This document shows, piece after piece, positions 1 to 7,346 of a stretch of DNA of 64,000 bases. This DNA comes from Galactobacter valiniphilus (GTDB lineage Bacteria; Actinomycetota; Actinomycetes; Actinomycetales; Micrococcaceae). The notes beneath the pieces were generated by a model. That model saw only the letters and a list, made by a program, of their open reading frames with translations, did no database searches and was not told the DNA's origin. The stretch is taken from NCBI RefSeq assembly GCF_003575975.1, contig NZ_QQXK01000004.1, forward strand, positions 1-64,000, in the 5' to 3' direction. Within the stretch, counting starts at the first letter, position 1. Each line of letters begins with the position of its first letter. The position numbers and the translations under genes were made by a program.

Positions 1-77
1 TCGCCATCACCTACCGCGCCGGCGTCACCCTCTGCGCCATCCTCACCTGGCAACGCCTATTAGGAGACACGCCCTAG
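1..77 (+). CDS. C-terminal fragment of a CDS cut by the window edge, possibly an IS5-type transposase
   Basis: An open frame enters from the left edge and ends at TAG 75-77, leaving about 24 residues (ending LLGDTP). The short stretch ITYRAGVTLCAILTW resembles the tail of IS5-type DDE transposases, which often run into the terminal inverted repeat, but it is too short for a firm family call. The frame is convergent with the repressor gene that follows, and the two stop codons overlap (74-76 on minus, 75-77 on plus). It could equally be the end of an unrelated gene. Confidence 0.35.
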   Translation, partial: AITYRAGVTLCAILTWQRLLGDTP

Positions 78-691
78 ATTTCCTCGCTGGCCCCCAGCAC
101 CACGAAGTCCCAGCCGAGGGAGTCCTCCCGGTGTTCGTCGTCCTTATAGCTCGCGATCACCTTGTCGAGCTCGTCGATCATCTCGGCGAAGCGCTCGCGC
201 GTGAGGTGCAGCGTGTAATCGGTGAGGGTTCCGCGCACCACGGGATCCTCGCCCGTCACGTAGTGCGGCACCCAGCCGGAGATGCGGCGCAGGATGTCGA
301 TGTGGTCGGAGACGACGCCGGCCAGCACGGCCTGCCCCAGCGCCGGATCCACCACGGGGGATTCGGGGGAGCCGATGGAACGGCCTCCGCGCACCGTCAC
401 CCAGACGCGGTCTCGGCGATCGCGGGCCAGGCTCGGGTCCTCGCGGATCAACCCGGCGTCGGCGAGCACGCGCAGGTGAAAGCTGAGTTTGTTGGCAGGA
501 ACGTCCAGGCGTTCGGCCAGGTCGGCCGCGCGGCCCGAGCGCGCGGCGGCGAGGGCGTTCATGATGCGGCGGCGCAGGGGGTTGGCGAGGGCCTTGAGCA
601 CCTCGGCCGACATGGTGGTGAAGCCGCGCTCCTCGTCGGAGGCCATGCGGGTGGCGCGCTCCTCGGCCGTCGGCCCCTCATTCTTGCTCAC
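74..691 (-). CDS. ArsR-like winged-helix transcriptional regulator
   Basis: A 205-residue protein with a winged helix-turn-helix at about residues 28-105: a LKALANPLRRRIMNAL helix, then the recognition region around DVPANKLSFHLRVL, then the wing. This is the HTH_20/ArsR-type layout. The C-terminal half (about 115-205) has no motif I recognise and may sense the ligand. The GTG start is preceded at 6 nt by a TAGGGT -10 box, which suggests a leaderless mRNA. The gene is divergent from an MFS exporter, and three TTGCGCAA boxes lie between them. I infer that it represses the exporter and itself, with release by a toxic substrate. The ligand is unknown. Confidence 0.88.
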   Translation of the reverse strand: MSKNEGPTAEERATRMASDEERGFTTMSAEVLKALANPLRRRIMNALAAARSGRAADLAERLDVPANKLSFHLRVLADAGLIREDPSLARDRRDRVWVTVRGGRSIGSPESPVVDPALGQAVLAGVVSDHIDILRRISGWVPHYVTGEDPVVRGTLTDYTLHLTRERFAEMIDELDKVIASYKDDEHREDSLGWDFVVLGASEEI

Positions 692-697
692 GCGTTC

Positions 698-703
698 ACC
701 CTA
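698..703 (-). promoter_or_regulatory. Leaderless -10 box of the ArsR-like gene
   Basis: TAGGGT on the minus strand lies 6 nt upstream of the GTG start at 691. Its spacing matches the TANNNT leaderless promoters found at a dozen other genes in this window. Confidence 0.6.
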
Positions 704-734
704 GTCACCCCTCGGCACTCTTCCCCAGATTTCA

Positions 735-770
735 TTGCGCAATTTCTCTTGCGCAACTTTTATTGCGCTT
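735..770. promoter_or_regulatory. Triple TTGCGCAA operator between the repressor and MFS genes
   Basis: Three boxes sit at an exact 14-bp pitch: TTGCGCAA at 735-742, TTGCGCAA at 749-756 and TTGCGCTT at 763-770. The first two are perfect palindromes, the first extending to ATTGCGCAAT. The middle box coincides with the expected -35 position of the MFS promoter (17 bp before TATCCT). The layout suits cooperative dimers of the divergent winged-helix repressor blocking polymerase. The assignment to that regulator is inferred from position. Confidence 0.7.
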
Positions 771-771
771 C

Positions 772-777
772 TATCCT
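772..777 (+). promoter_or_regulatory. Leaderless -10 box of the MFS exporter
   Basis: TATCCT ends 6 nt before ATG 784, and there is no Shine-Dalgarno sequence. A TTGCGC at 749-754 gives 17-bp spacing as a -35. Confidence 0.6.
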
Positions 778-783
778 CGATGC

Positions 784-2289
784 ATGACCACCCGACAGGC
801 CCCCGCGCCCGCAACGAGCACCCCGAGCACCCCTCGCCGCCGCGGGCTGGGCGCCGCCTACGGCTGGTGGCTCGCCTCGGACACCGCGAGCGCCCTCTCC
901 ACCTCGCTTGCGGGCTTCGCCGTCCCGCTCCTGGCGCTCGGCGTCACGGGCTCGCCGGCGCAGGCCGGCGTCATCGGCGCCGTGGGCCTCGCCGTCCGCG
1001 CGCTCGCGACGGCGGCGGGCGGGGTGCTCGCGGACCGCCACGATCGCCTCCGGCTCATGATCGCCGGCGGACTGATCGGCATCGTGCTCGCCGTCGCGTT
1101 CACGGTGCTCACCCTCGGCCCGGCCCTCGGTTTCGCGAGCCTCCTGGCCGTCAACGCGCTCCTCGCGGCCCGCAACGGCGCCTTCGGCACGGCCGCCTCC
1201 GCCGCCCTCAAGGACGTGGTTCCCGCCTCCGCGCTCGGGCGCGCCCAGGCCTCGAACCAGGGACGCGACGCCGTCATTGCCCTCGGCGGTGCGCCGCTCG
1301 GCGGGCTGCTCCTGGGCGCTGGCGGCTGGCTCGTCGGCGCCGTCATGATCCTGTGCCAGCTCGTCGCGACCATCGCGGCCGGGGCCCTGCGTGCCCTGCG
1401 CCGGCGCGCCGCCCTGCCCGACGACGCCGCGGGCCCTGCGCCCGAGTCGGCGGGCCCCGGCGTGCCGGCCGACGCCGCCGCCGGGCACGGCGACCCGACC
1501 CAGGCGGGCGTCACCCCGGCGACCCCCGCGGCAGGCAAGCCGGAAGCACCGGGCGAGCACGCGCCGTCGGGCAGTTCGAGCACTCCCCGGCGCTCGGCGC
1601 GGGCCGAGCTGGCCGAGGCCTTCGCCTGGCTGTGGCGGCGACCCGATCTGCGCGGCGCGCTGCTCGTGTGCACCATCGTCAACCTCGGCTTCAACGCGGT
1701 GGTGACCACGGTGATCTACTCCCTGCAGCAGGGCGGGACGCCACCGACCACCATCGGGCTGGTGTCCACGGGCATCGGGGCGGGCATGCTCGCCGGAGCC
1801 CTCGCCGCCCCCTTCCTCGTGGCCAAGGTGCCGGCCGGCCTGCTGACCGGCCTGGGGCTCGTCCTCGTCACGGCCTCCACCCTCGCGCTGCCGTGGGTCC
1901 ACTCCCCCGCCGCCGTCGGGGCGGTCCTCGCCGCGGGCATGGCCGGCACCCCGGCGCTCAACGCCGCCCTCCTGGGGTACTTCATGGTGGCCACGCCGAG
2001 CCACCTCATGGGCCGCGCGACCTCCGTGCTTGACCTCTTCGCCACGGGCGCCATGCCGCTCGCCCCGCTCCTGGCCGGGCTGGGGCTGGCCCTCCTCGGC
2101 CGCGGGCCCACGCTGCTCATCGGCGCCGGCTTGTGTGCCGTGTCCGCCGCGCTGGCCCTCGGGACCCGGCAGTTGCGGCGGCTGCCTGCCGAGTCCGGCT
2201 GGGTCGCTCACGCCGCGGCCATCACGGCCTCCGCCGAGCCCGCGTCATCGACGCACCCGGCGGTGCGACCGCCCGCCGCCCAGCCCTAG
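784..2289 (+). CDS. MFS efflux transporter
   Basis: A 501-residue polytopic protein of the major facilitator superfamily, probably a proton-coupled drug exporter. About twelve hydrophobic spans are visible. The first loop carries GGVLADRHDRLR, the G-x-L-(A/S)-D-R motif of MFS carriers. An Ala/Pro/Gly-rich cytoplasmic loop at about residues 205-270 separates the two six-helix halves. I chose ATG 784 rather than the upstream TTG 763 because it follows a TATCCT -10 box by 6 nt and the operators then lie in the promoter. The substrate is unknown. Control by the divergent ArsR-like gene supports an efflux role. Confidence 0.88.
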   Translation: MTTRQAPAPATSTPSTPRRRGLGAAYGWWLASDTASALSTSLAGFAVPLLALGVTGSPAQAGVIGAVGLAVRALATAAGGVLADRHDRLRLMIAGGLIGIVLAVAFTVLTLGPALGFASLLAVNALLAARNGAFGTAASAALKDVVPASALGRAQASNQGRDAVIALGGAPLGGLLLGAGGWLVGAVMILCQLVATIAAGALRALRRRAALPDDAAGPAPESAGPGVPADAAAGHGDPTQAGVTPATPAAGKPEAPGEHAPSGSSSTPRRSARAELAEAFAWLWRRPDLRGALLVCTIVNLGFNAVVTTVIYSLQQGGTPPTTIGLVSTGIGAGMLAGALAAPFLVAKVPAGLLTGLGLVLVTASTLALPWVHSPAAVGAVLAAGMAGTPALNAALLGYFMVATPSHLMGRATSVLDLFATGAMPLAPLLAGLGLALLGRGPTLLIGAGLCAVSAALALGTRQLRRLPAESGWVAHAAAITASAEPASSTHPAVRPPAAQP

Positions 2290-2292
2290 AAT
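2287..2292 (+). promoter_or_regulatory. Leaderless -10 box of the DUF2804 gene
   Basis: TAGAAT begins on the stop codon of the MFS gene and ends 6 nt before ATG 2299. The DUF2804 gene may therefore have its own leaderless transcript although it follows the exporter closely. Confidence 0.55.
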
Positions 2293-2298
2293 CTCTCC

Positions 2299-3300
2299 AT
2301 GCGCGAGATCACGTCCCCCACCGCCCTGGTCGCCCGCGGCGGGAACCTGATCCCCGAGGCCGTCGGCTTCTCGCGCCGCCCCCTGCACACCACGGACGAG
2401 CTGCCCTCCGGCGCGCTGCACGGCTACCGCACCAAGCGTTGGGACTACTGGGGCATCACGAGCCCCGAGCTCTTCCTCGGCCTCACCGTGGCCGACCTCG
2501 ACTTCGGGTGCGTGCTGCAGCTCTACTGCCACGACCGCACCACGGGCGAGACCATCGTCGAGGAGACCACCAAGATCCCCACGCCGCGCGGGCGCATCGA
2601 GCTGCCCACGGGCCTGCCGCCGTTCTTTGTCCACGGCACGGTCGGGGACACCTCGATCCGCTTCGACGCTGCCGGCGAGAACCACACCATCCTGCGCGTG
2701 GAGACACCCCGCGTCTCCACCGTGCTGGAGGTGGACGCGCGCGGCGAGTCCCTCTCCGTAGTGGTGCCGTGGTCCCCCACGCGCTTCCAATACACGGTCA
2801 AGGGACCTGCGTTGCCGGTGAGCGGCATCGTCATGGTCGACGGGCGCGAGATCCGCCTGGACCACGACGCCTGGGCCACCCTGGACCGCGGCCGCGGCCG
2901 CTGGCGCTACAGCACCGACTGGAACTGGGCCGCCGGTTCCGGCGTGAACGCGGCGGGGCACCGCGTGGGACTCACGCTCGGAGCCAAGTGGACGGACGGC
3001 ACGGGCTCCACTGAAAACGCGCTCGTCGTGGACGGCATGTTGGACGGCCCGCGGCCCGATGCCGCCTGGGAGTACTCCCTCTCCTCCCCCGACAAGCCCT
3101 GGCGCCTCCGCGGAAGCTGGATCGACGCCACCATCACCCCCGCGCACGTGCGCACCGCCTCCACGCAGGCCGTCGTTGCCGCCGGGACCACGGTGCAGGT
3201 CTTCGGCAGGTGGGCTGGCTCGGCCACGCTGAGCGACGGCCGGAGCGTCAGCTTGGACGGGCTGACGGGCTGGGCTGAGGATGCTCGGAATCGCTGGTGA
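2299..3300 (+). CDS. DUF2804 domain-containing protein
   Basis: A 333-residue soluble protein spanning the DUF2804 family almost end to end. Visible features are the early KRWDYWGITSPELFLGLTVA block, the strand-rich middle, and the late WNWAAGSGVN and TDGTGSTENAL blocks. The family is widespread and has no established activity; distant similarity to lipocalin-like/hydroxyneurosporene-synthase folds has been suggested. It starts 9 bp after the MFS gene. Its last 53 bp overlap the 3' end of the convergent MFS gene, which is unusual for two full-length genes. Confidence 0.85.
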   Translation: MREITSPTALVARGGNLIPEAVGFSRRPLHTTDELPSGALHGYRTKRWDYWGITSPELFLGLTVADLDFGCVLQLYCHDRTTGETIVEETTKIPTPRGRIELPTGLPPFFVHGTVGDTSIRFDAAGENHTILRVETPRVSTVLEVDARGESLSVVVPWSPTRFQYTVKGPALPVSGIVMVDGREIRLDHDAWATLDRGRGRWRYSTDWNWAAGSGVNAAGHRVGLTLGAKWTDGTGSTENALVVDGMLDGPRPDAAWEYSLSSPDKPWRLRGSWIDATITPAHVRTASTQAVVAAGTTVQVFGRWAGSATLSDGRSVSLDGLTGWAEDARNRW

Positions 3301-4600
3301 GACACCCGGCGACCTGGCAATAGTCCCGCTGGACGGGCCGCCGCATCAGCGCGACGACCACCGCGGCGACCAACAGGCACATCGTCATGGTCGCTCCCAG
3401 CTGCCACATGGCGCCCGGCGCCGCGACCGCCGCGCGCTCCACCAGGGCGTTGCTCACGAGGCCCGAGAGCGCCCCGAGCCCGGTGGCCACCCCAACCCCC
3501 GTCCCGCGCTGCGCGGCGGCAAAGCTGCCGACCACAAACGCCGGCCGCGCGGCGGTGCCCAGGCCGTGGCCCACGCCAAGCAGCACCATCGCCGCGTAGA
3601 CGGCGAGCAACGAGGCCGACTCCAAGAGATAGACGAAGGGCAGGGCGCACGCCGCGAGGAAGAGCTGGGAGAAGAGCAGCACCCGGCGCGCCCCCAGGCG
3701 ATCGGCCACGGGCCCGGCCACGACCACCGTGCCCAGCCACACCGCGGCGCCGAAGCCGACGGCCAACTGCCCATCGACCCACCCGAGGCTGGCGTCCACC
3801 CCCTCCACGAACGTGGGGATGAACCCACCGAACATGATCACGGCCATCATCTTGCCGATCACCGTGAGCGTGGCGATGCCGACCACCTGGGCCCAACTCG
3901 TGCGCAGGACGTGGCTCAGGGGACGCCTGCATTCGTGCCCCTCCCGCCGCAGCCGCTCGAGGACCGTGGACTCGGGTGGCCACCCGCTGCGCAAGCTCCA
4001 GAGGGCCAAGGCCCCAAGCATGAGGGCAAGCAAGGAGGGTAGCCGGAAGCCCCACGCGGCGTAGGCCGGGCCCGGAACCACGGACTGGGCAACCCAGACG
4101 GCCCCCTGGCTCAGCAACAGCCCGGCGGGCACTCCCGCCTGGCACCACGCCCCGTCGGTGCAGCGACGCCCGTCGGGGGCCGACTCCACGACCCACACGA
4201 TGAAAGAGGGCCAGATCGCCCCCACGGCCAGGCCCTGCAGGGCACGCACCGCCACCACCCCGAGCGGGGCCACCGCGCCCACGCTCTCGAAGGGAGGGAG
4301 GAACGCCACGAGCGTCGTCGCGGAGCCGGCCGCGACGGCCAGCAACGCCACGGGGCGACGCCCCCAGCGGTCAACGAGCCACCCTCCGACCCACCCTCCG
4401 ACCGGCCGGAAGATCACCGTGACCCCCGCCGAGCTCAGGGCCACAGCCCAGGCCCAGGCGGGGTCGGAGCCGGGCAGGAAGATCTCACCCATCACCACCA
4501 CGGTCGACGAGTACAAGACCACGTCGAACCACAGCAAGGTGACGGCCGCGAGGCCGTACCAGCGAGCGCCTCCCCCGCGCACATCAACGTGTCGCTCCAT
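3248..4600 (-). CDS. MFS transporter, metabolite/H+ symporter-like
   Basis: A 450-residue MFS protein with about twelve membrane spans. Motif A-like segments are GGWLVDRWGRRPVAL in the first half and GPVADRLGARRVLL in the second. The short N-terminal tail, the loop between helices 2 and 3, and the final RR-rich tail resemble the metabolite:H+ symporter branch, which carries organic acids or osmolytes; the substrate cannot be read from sequence. The start is the ATG giving MERHVDV; an upstream in-frame ATG would add five residues. The C-terminus is convergent with and overlaps the DUF2804 gene. Confidence 0.83.
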   Translation of the reverse strand: MERHVDVRGGGARWYGLAAVTLLWFDVVLYSSTVVVMGEIFLPGSDPAWAWAVALSSAGVTVIFRPVGGWVGGWLVDRWGRRPVALLAVAAGSATTLVAFLPPFESVGAVAPLGVVAVRALQGLAVGAIWPSFIVWVVESAPDGRRCTDGAWCQAGVPAGLLLSQGAVWVAQSVVPGPAYAAWGFRLPSLLALMLGALALWSLRSGWPPESTVLERLRREGHECRRPLSHVLRTSWAQVVGIATLTVIGKMMAVIMFGGFIPTFVEGVDASLGWVDGQLAVGFGAAVWLGTVVVAGPVADRLGARRVLLFSQLFLAACALPFVYLLESASLLAVYAAMVLLGVGHGLGTAARPAFVVGSFAAAQRGTGVGVATGLGALSGLVSNALVERAAVAAPGAMWQLGATMTMCLLVAAVVVALMRRPVQRDYCQVAGCLTSDSEHPQPSPSARPS

Positions 4601-4689
4601 GCGTCCCCCCTGCAACGCGACCGGAGTTCTCGGTCGATGCCCAGTTTGCGCTCAGGAAGCCAACAAGTGAACGGGCAAAGGGGAGCGGA

Positions 4690-5493
4690 TCAGCGCGCGC
4701 TGGGCTCCGGGACGCCGATGCGGCGGTTGGCGAGCACGGGCAGGAACTCGCGGACCTCGTCCACGCGCTGGCGGCTGATCTCCGCGGTGACCAGGCCCTC
4801 GGCCTCGTCCTCGAGGTACTCCACGGGCTGCGCCATGGGGTCGAGGATCGCTGAGTAGCCCACCGTGCGATCACCCGAGGTTCCGGCGGCGGCCACCCAC
4901 ACCGTGTTCTCGACGGCGCGGGCCTTCAGCAGGGTGCGCCAGTGCGCCACCTTGTGCTCGCCCTTGTACCAAGCGGCGCCGATGAGCAGCGCGTCGGCAC
5001 CGGCCAGCGCCAGGTCGCGGGCGAGCTCGGGGAAGCGGATGTCGTAGCAGGTCATGAGACCGAAGGTCAGGCCGCCCAGCTCGAAGGTGCTGCGCTGATC
5101 CGTGGGGCCGGCCGTGATCTTCTCGGACTCCTTGAAGGAGAACGCGTCGAAGAGGTGGATCTTGCGGTAGGTCGCCACGATGGCACCCGTCGCGTCCACC
5201 GCGATCACGGTGTTGTACGGAGCGTCCTCGCCGTTGGCCTCGTAGCCGCCGGCGACCACGGCGATGCCATGGCCGGCCGCGATGAAGGAGAGACGCTGCA
5301 CAAAGCGCGTCCAGTCCTTGGCGACGGCGGCGCGGAAGTCGCCCTCCACGCGCGTGATCGCGAGCATGGATTCCTCGGGGAAGAGCACCAGATCGGCGCC
5401 GTCGGCCTTCGCCTGGCCCGCCAGACGGTCGAGCGTCTCCAGGTTCTCAAAGACGTCCCCGGTCGGAGCGAACTGGCCAACACTGATCTTCAT
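4690..5493 (-). CDS. Carbon-nitrogen hydrolase (nitrilase superfamily amidase)
   Basis: A 267-residue hydrolase with the full nitrilase triad: Glu40 in LVLFPEES, Lys111 in YRKIHLFD and Cys149 in LMTCYDIRFPE. It most resembles the omega-amidase/Nit branch, which cleaves amides of small dicarboxylates or deaminated glutathione. Substrate choice within the branch is not predictable here. The start MKISVGQ follows an AAGGGGAA ribosome site at 6 nt. The gene stands alone; the MFS gene downstream on the same strand is 90 bp away and could be co-transcribed. Confidence 0.92.
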   Translation of the reverse strand: MKISVGQFAPTGDVFENLETLDRLAGQAKADGADLVLFPEESMLAITRVEGDFRAAVAKDWTRFVQRLSFIAAGHGIAVVAGGYEANGEDAPYNTVIAVDATGAIVATYRKIHLFDAFSFKESEKITAGPTDQRSTFELGGLTFGLMTCYDIRFPELARDLALAGADALLIGAAWYKGEHKVAHWRTLLKARAVENTVWVAAAGTSGDRTVGYSAILDPMAQPVEYLEDEAEGLVTAEISRQRVDEVREFLPVLANRRIGVPEPSAR

Positions 5494-5640
5494 GGTGTTC
5501 CCCTTCTCTTGTGGCGCCCGCCGGGCGCCGCACGTTGCTCTCACTGTAGCCGCCCCGGCGCTGGCTCCGGCCTCCGAGTCCCTTCGCCTTCAGCGCATTC
5601 CGCGGGGGCGCCCAGACGGCGCCCACCCGGGGTGAGCCGG

Positions 5641-5670
5641 GGCACGACGGCGCGCGGGCGCCGTCGTGCC
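5641..5670. terminator. Palindrome downstream of the TPR gene
   Basis: Thirteen-base perfect arms (5641-5653 and 5658-5670, starting GGCACGACGGCGC) enclose a 4-nt loop in the 257-bp gap between the nitrilase and TPR genes. It probably terminates the ATPase/TPR operon. There is no T tract. Two near copies of CCTTGGCGTGC follow at about 5669 and 5694. Confidence 0.5.
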
Positions 5671-5750
5671 TTGGCGTGCGTGGGCGGGCCTTGCCTTGGC
5701 GTGCCGTGGCAGGGCCCGCCGAGCCCGGCGGGTCCGCCCTCCGGGGCGGC

Positions 5751-7346
5751 CTAACCGCCCGTGCCGGTGAGCGGCGGGACCACCACGCTCGGCATGGTCG
5801 GGACGCTGGGCAGCTCGATGCTCGGGACGCTGATGCGCGGGATCGTGGGGGTGGGCGTGGGCTGACGCTGCGTGTCGCGCGGACCGCCAGGGATCGCATC
5901 GGCGATGTTGCTCCAGCCCAGCACCATGGCGCCGAACGCCAGGAGAATGACGAGCGCCTGCCGGAAGAGCATCGCGAAGCCCACCCAGAAGAGGTTGAGG
6001 CTGCGGGCCTCCTCGCGCACCTCGTCTGGCGCGTTCTTGCTGCGCATCTGCTGAACACCCACGATCTTGGCCAGGGCGTCCGAGCCGGCGGCGACCACCG
6101 CCCCGGCCGCCGCCGCGACGGCGGCGAGGCCGAAGCCCTGCGGAAGCATGACCGCCGCGATCCCCAAGGGGAACATGCCAAGCGTGGTGGCCCAGCGTTC
6201 GTAGTGCAGGGCCTTGCCGATGCGGACCTCGCGCCAGGCGATGGTGCGCAGCCGCTCGGAGCCCCCAAATTCCTCGGCGTTGCGGTCCTTGGCGGCCGAA
6301 CGCACGGCCAGCGCGCCGCCCGCCCAGGCCAGGGCCGTGCCGAGCGGCACCGAGACGAGGGCACCCACGACGAGCGCCGGGGTGCCGGGGATGAGCCCGG
6401 CGACCACGGCCGGCACCCACGCGCACACGGCGGCGACCAGTTGCAGGGCGCGGCCAACCCGCAGCCCTGGATGCCCAGCGAGGTACTCGTCCACGAGCTC
6501 GGCACCGGCCAGCTTGCGGGCCGAGCGGCGGTCGAGGCCAAGGAAAAGGAGCGTCGCGGCGAGCCCCACGCCACCCACGATCGCGGAGACCGGGCGGGGG
6601 AAGAGCAGCGCCACGGCGGCCAGGACCTGCGCCACGAGGATCGCGTAGCGGGAGCGCACCATGAGCAACTGCAGGCGGCGCAGCAACTCCTCCCTGGCCG
6701 CCTCATTGCGGGGATCGGCGGCGAGGGTGCCGCGCAGCAAGGCACCGGCCTCGGCCTGCGCGCCTCCGCCGTGGCCAAGCAACGTGACGTAGCGGGTGCG
6801 CAGCGCGGCATCCGCGGGGAAGCGCGTGAGCCCCTCCGCGGCGACGTCGAGCGCCTCCTGCTTGTGCCCGATCATCTCGAGCACCCACACACGGGTGGTG
6901 ACCACCCTGCCGCCGTCCGCGCCGAGCCGCTCGGCCTCCTCGAGGGCGCGCAGCGCGGCCGGCGCCCCTGCCCTCCAATCCCCGGCCTCCACGAGAATGC
7001 GGGCCGCGAGCAGGTGGGCGTCGCCGTCGTGCGGGTCGAGGCTCAGCGAGCGGTTGATGTGCTCGAGCGCCTCGGCGGCCCGCTCCTCGCCCTGGCCCGC
7101 CTCGACGACGGCCAGGTTGTACCAATGGGCTGCCTGCGCCGGCTCCAGCCGGATGGCCTCCTGGAAGGCCTCCTCTGCCTGGGACAACCTGCCGCGACGC
7201 AGCTCCAGATTGCCGCGCTGCCGGTGCCACGTCGCCGAGGACGAGCCCTCCGCCACGGTGTCCATGAGGATGCGTTCGGCGGCGTCCAGTTGTCCCAGGC
7301 CGATGAGCGCGCTGACCTGGCGCAGCGAGTCCGCGAGCTCGCTCAC
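5751..7346 (-). CDS. TPR-repeat membrane protein coupled to the AAA+ ATPase
   Basis: A 531-residue protein. The first roughly 230 residues are helical repeats of TPR type (for example WHRQRGNLELRRGRLSQAEE and AAHWYNLAVVEAGQGEERA). Several membrane spans follow, one around FPRPVSAIVGGVGLAATLLF and more to the C-terminus, which ends in a Pro/Ile-rich tail. The GTG start at 7346 overlaps the TGA of the upstream ATPase gene (GTGA), so the two are translationally coupled and presumably made in fixed ratio. I infer a membrane-anchored scaffold or adaptor for the ATPase. I do not recognise a named family. Confidence 0.82.
   Translation of the reverse strand: MSELADSLRQVSALIGLGQLDAAERILMDTVAEGSSSATWHRQRGNLELRRGRLSQAEEAFQEAIRLEPAQAAHWYNLAVVEAGQGEERAAEALEHINRSLSLDPHDGDAHLLAARILVEAGDWRAGAPAALRALEEAERLGADGGRVVTTRVWVLEMIGHKQEALDVAAEGLTRFPADAALRTRYVTLLGHGGGAQAEAGALLRGTLAADPRNEAAREELLRRLQLLMVRSRYAILVAQVLAAVALLFPRPVSAIVGGVGLAATLLFLGLDRRSARKLAGAELVDEYLAGHPGLRVGRALQLVAAVCAWVPAVVAGLIPGTPALVVGALVSVPLGTALAWAGGALAVRSAAKDRNAEEFGGSERLRTIAWREVRIGKALHYERWATTLGMFPLGIAAVMLPQGFGLAAVAAAAGAVVAAGSDALAKIVGVQQMRSKNAPDEVREEARSLNLFWVGFAMLFRQALVILLAFGAMVLGWSNIADAIPGGPRDTQRQPTPTPTIPRISVPSIELPSVPTMPSVVVPPLTGTGG

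Noticed and set aside
760-2211. Long open frame of about 480 codons antisense to the MFS exporter
   Set aside because: It is a GC-driven shadow: Arg/Gly/Ala-rich, no start signal, and the sense strand encodes a clear MFS protein.
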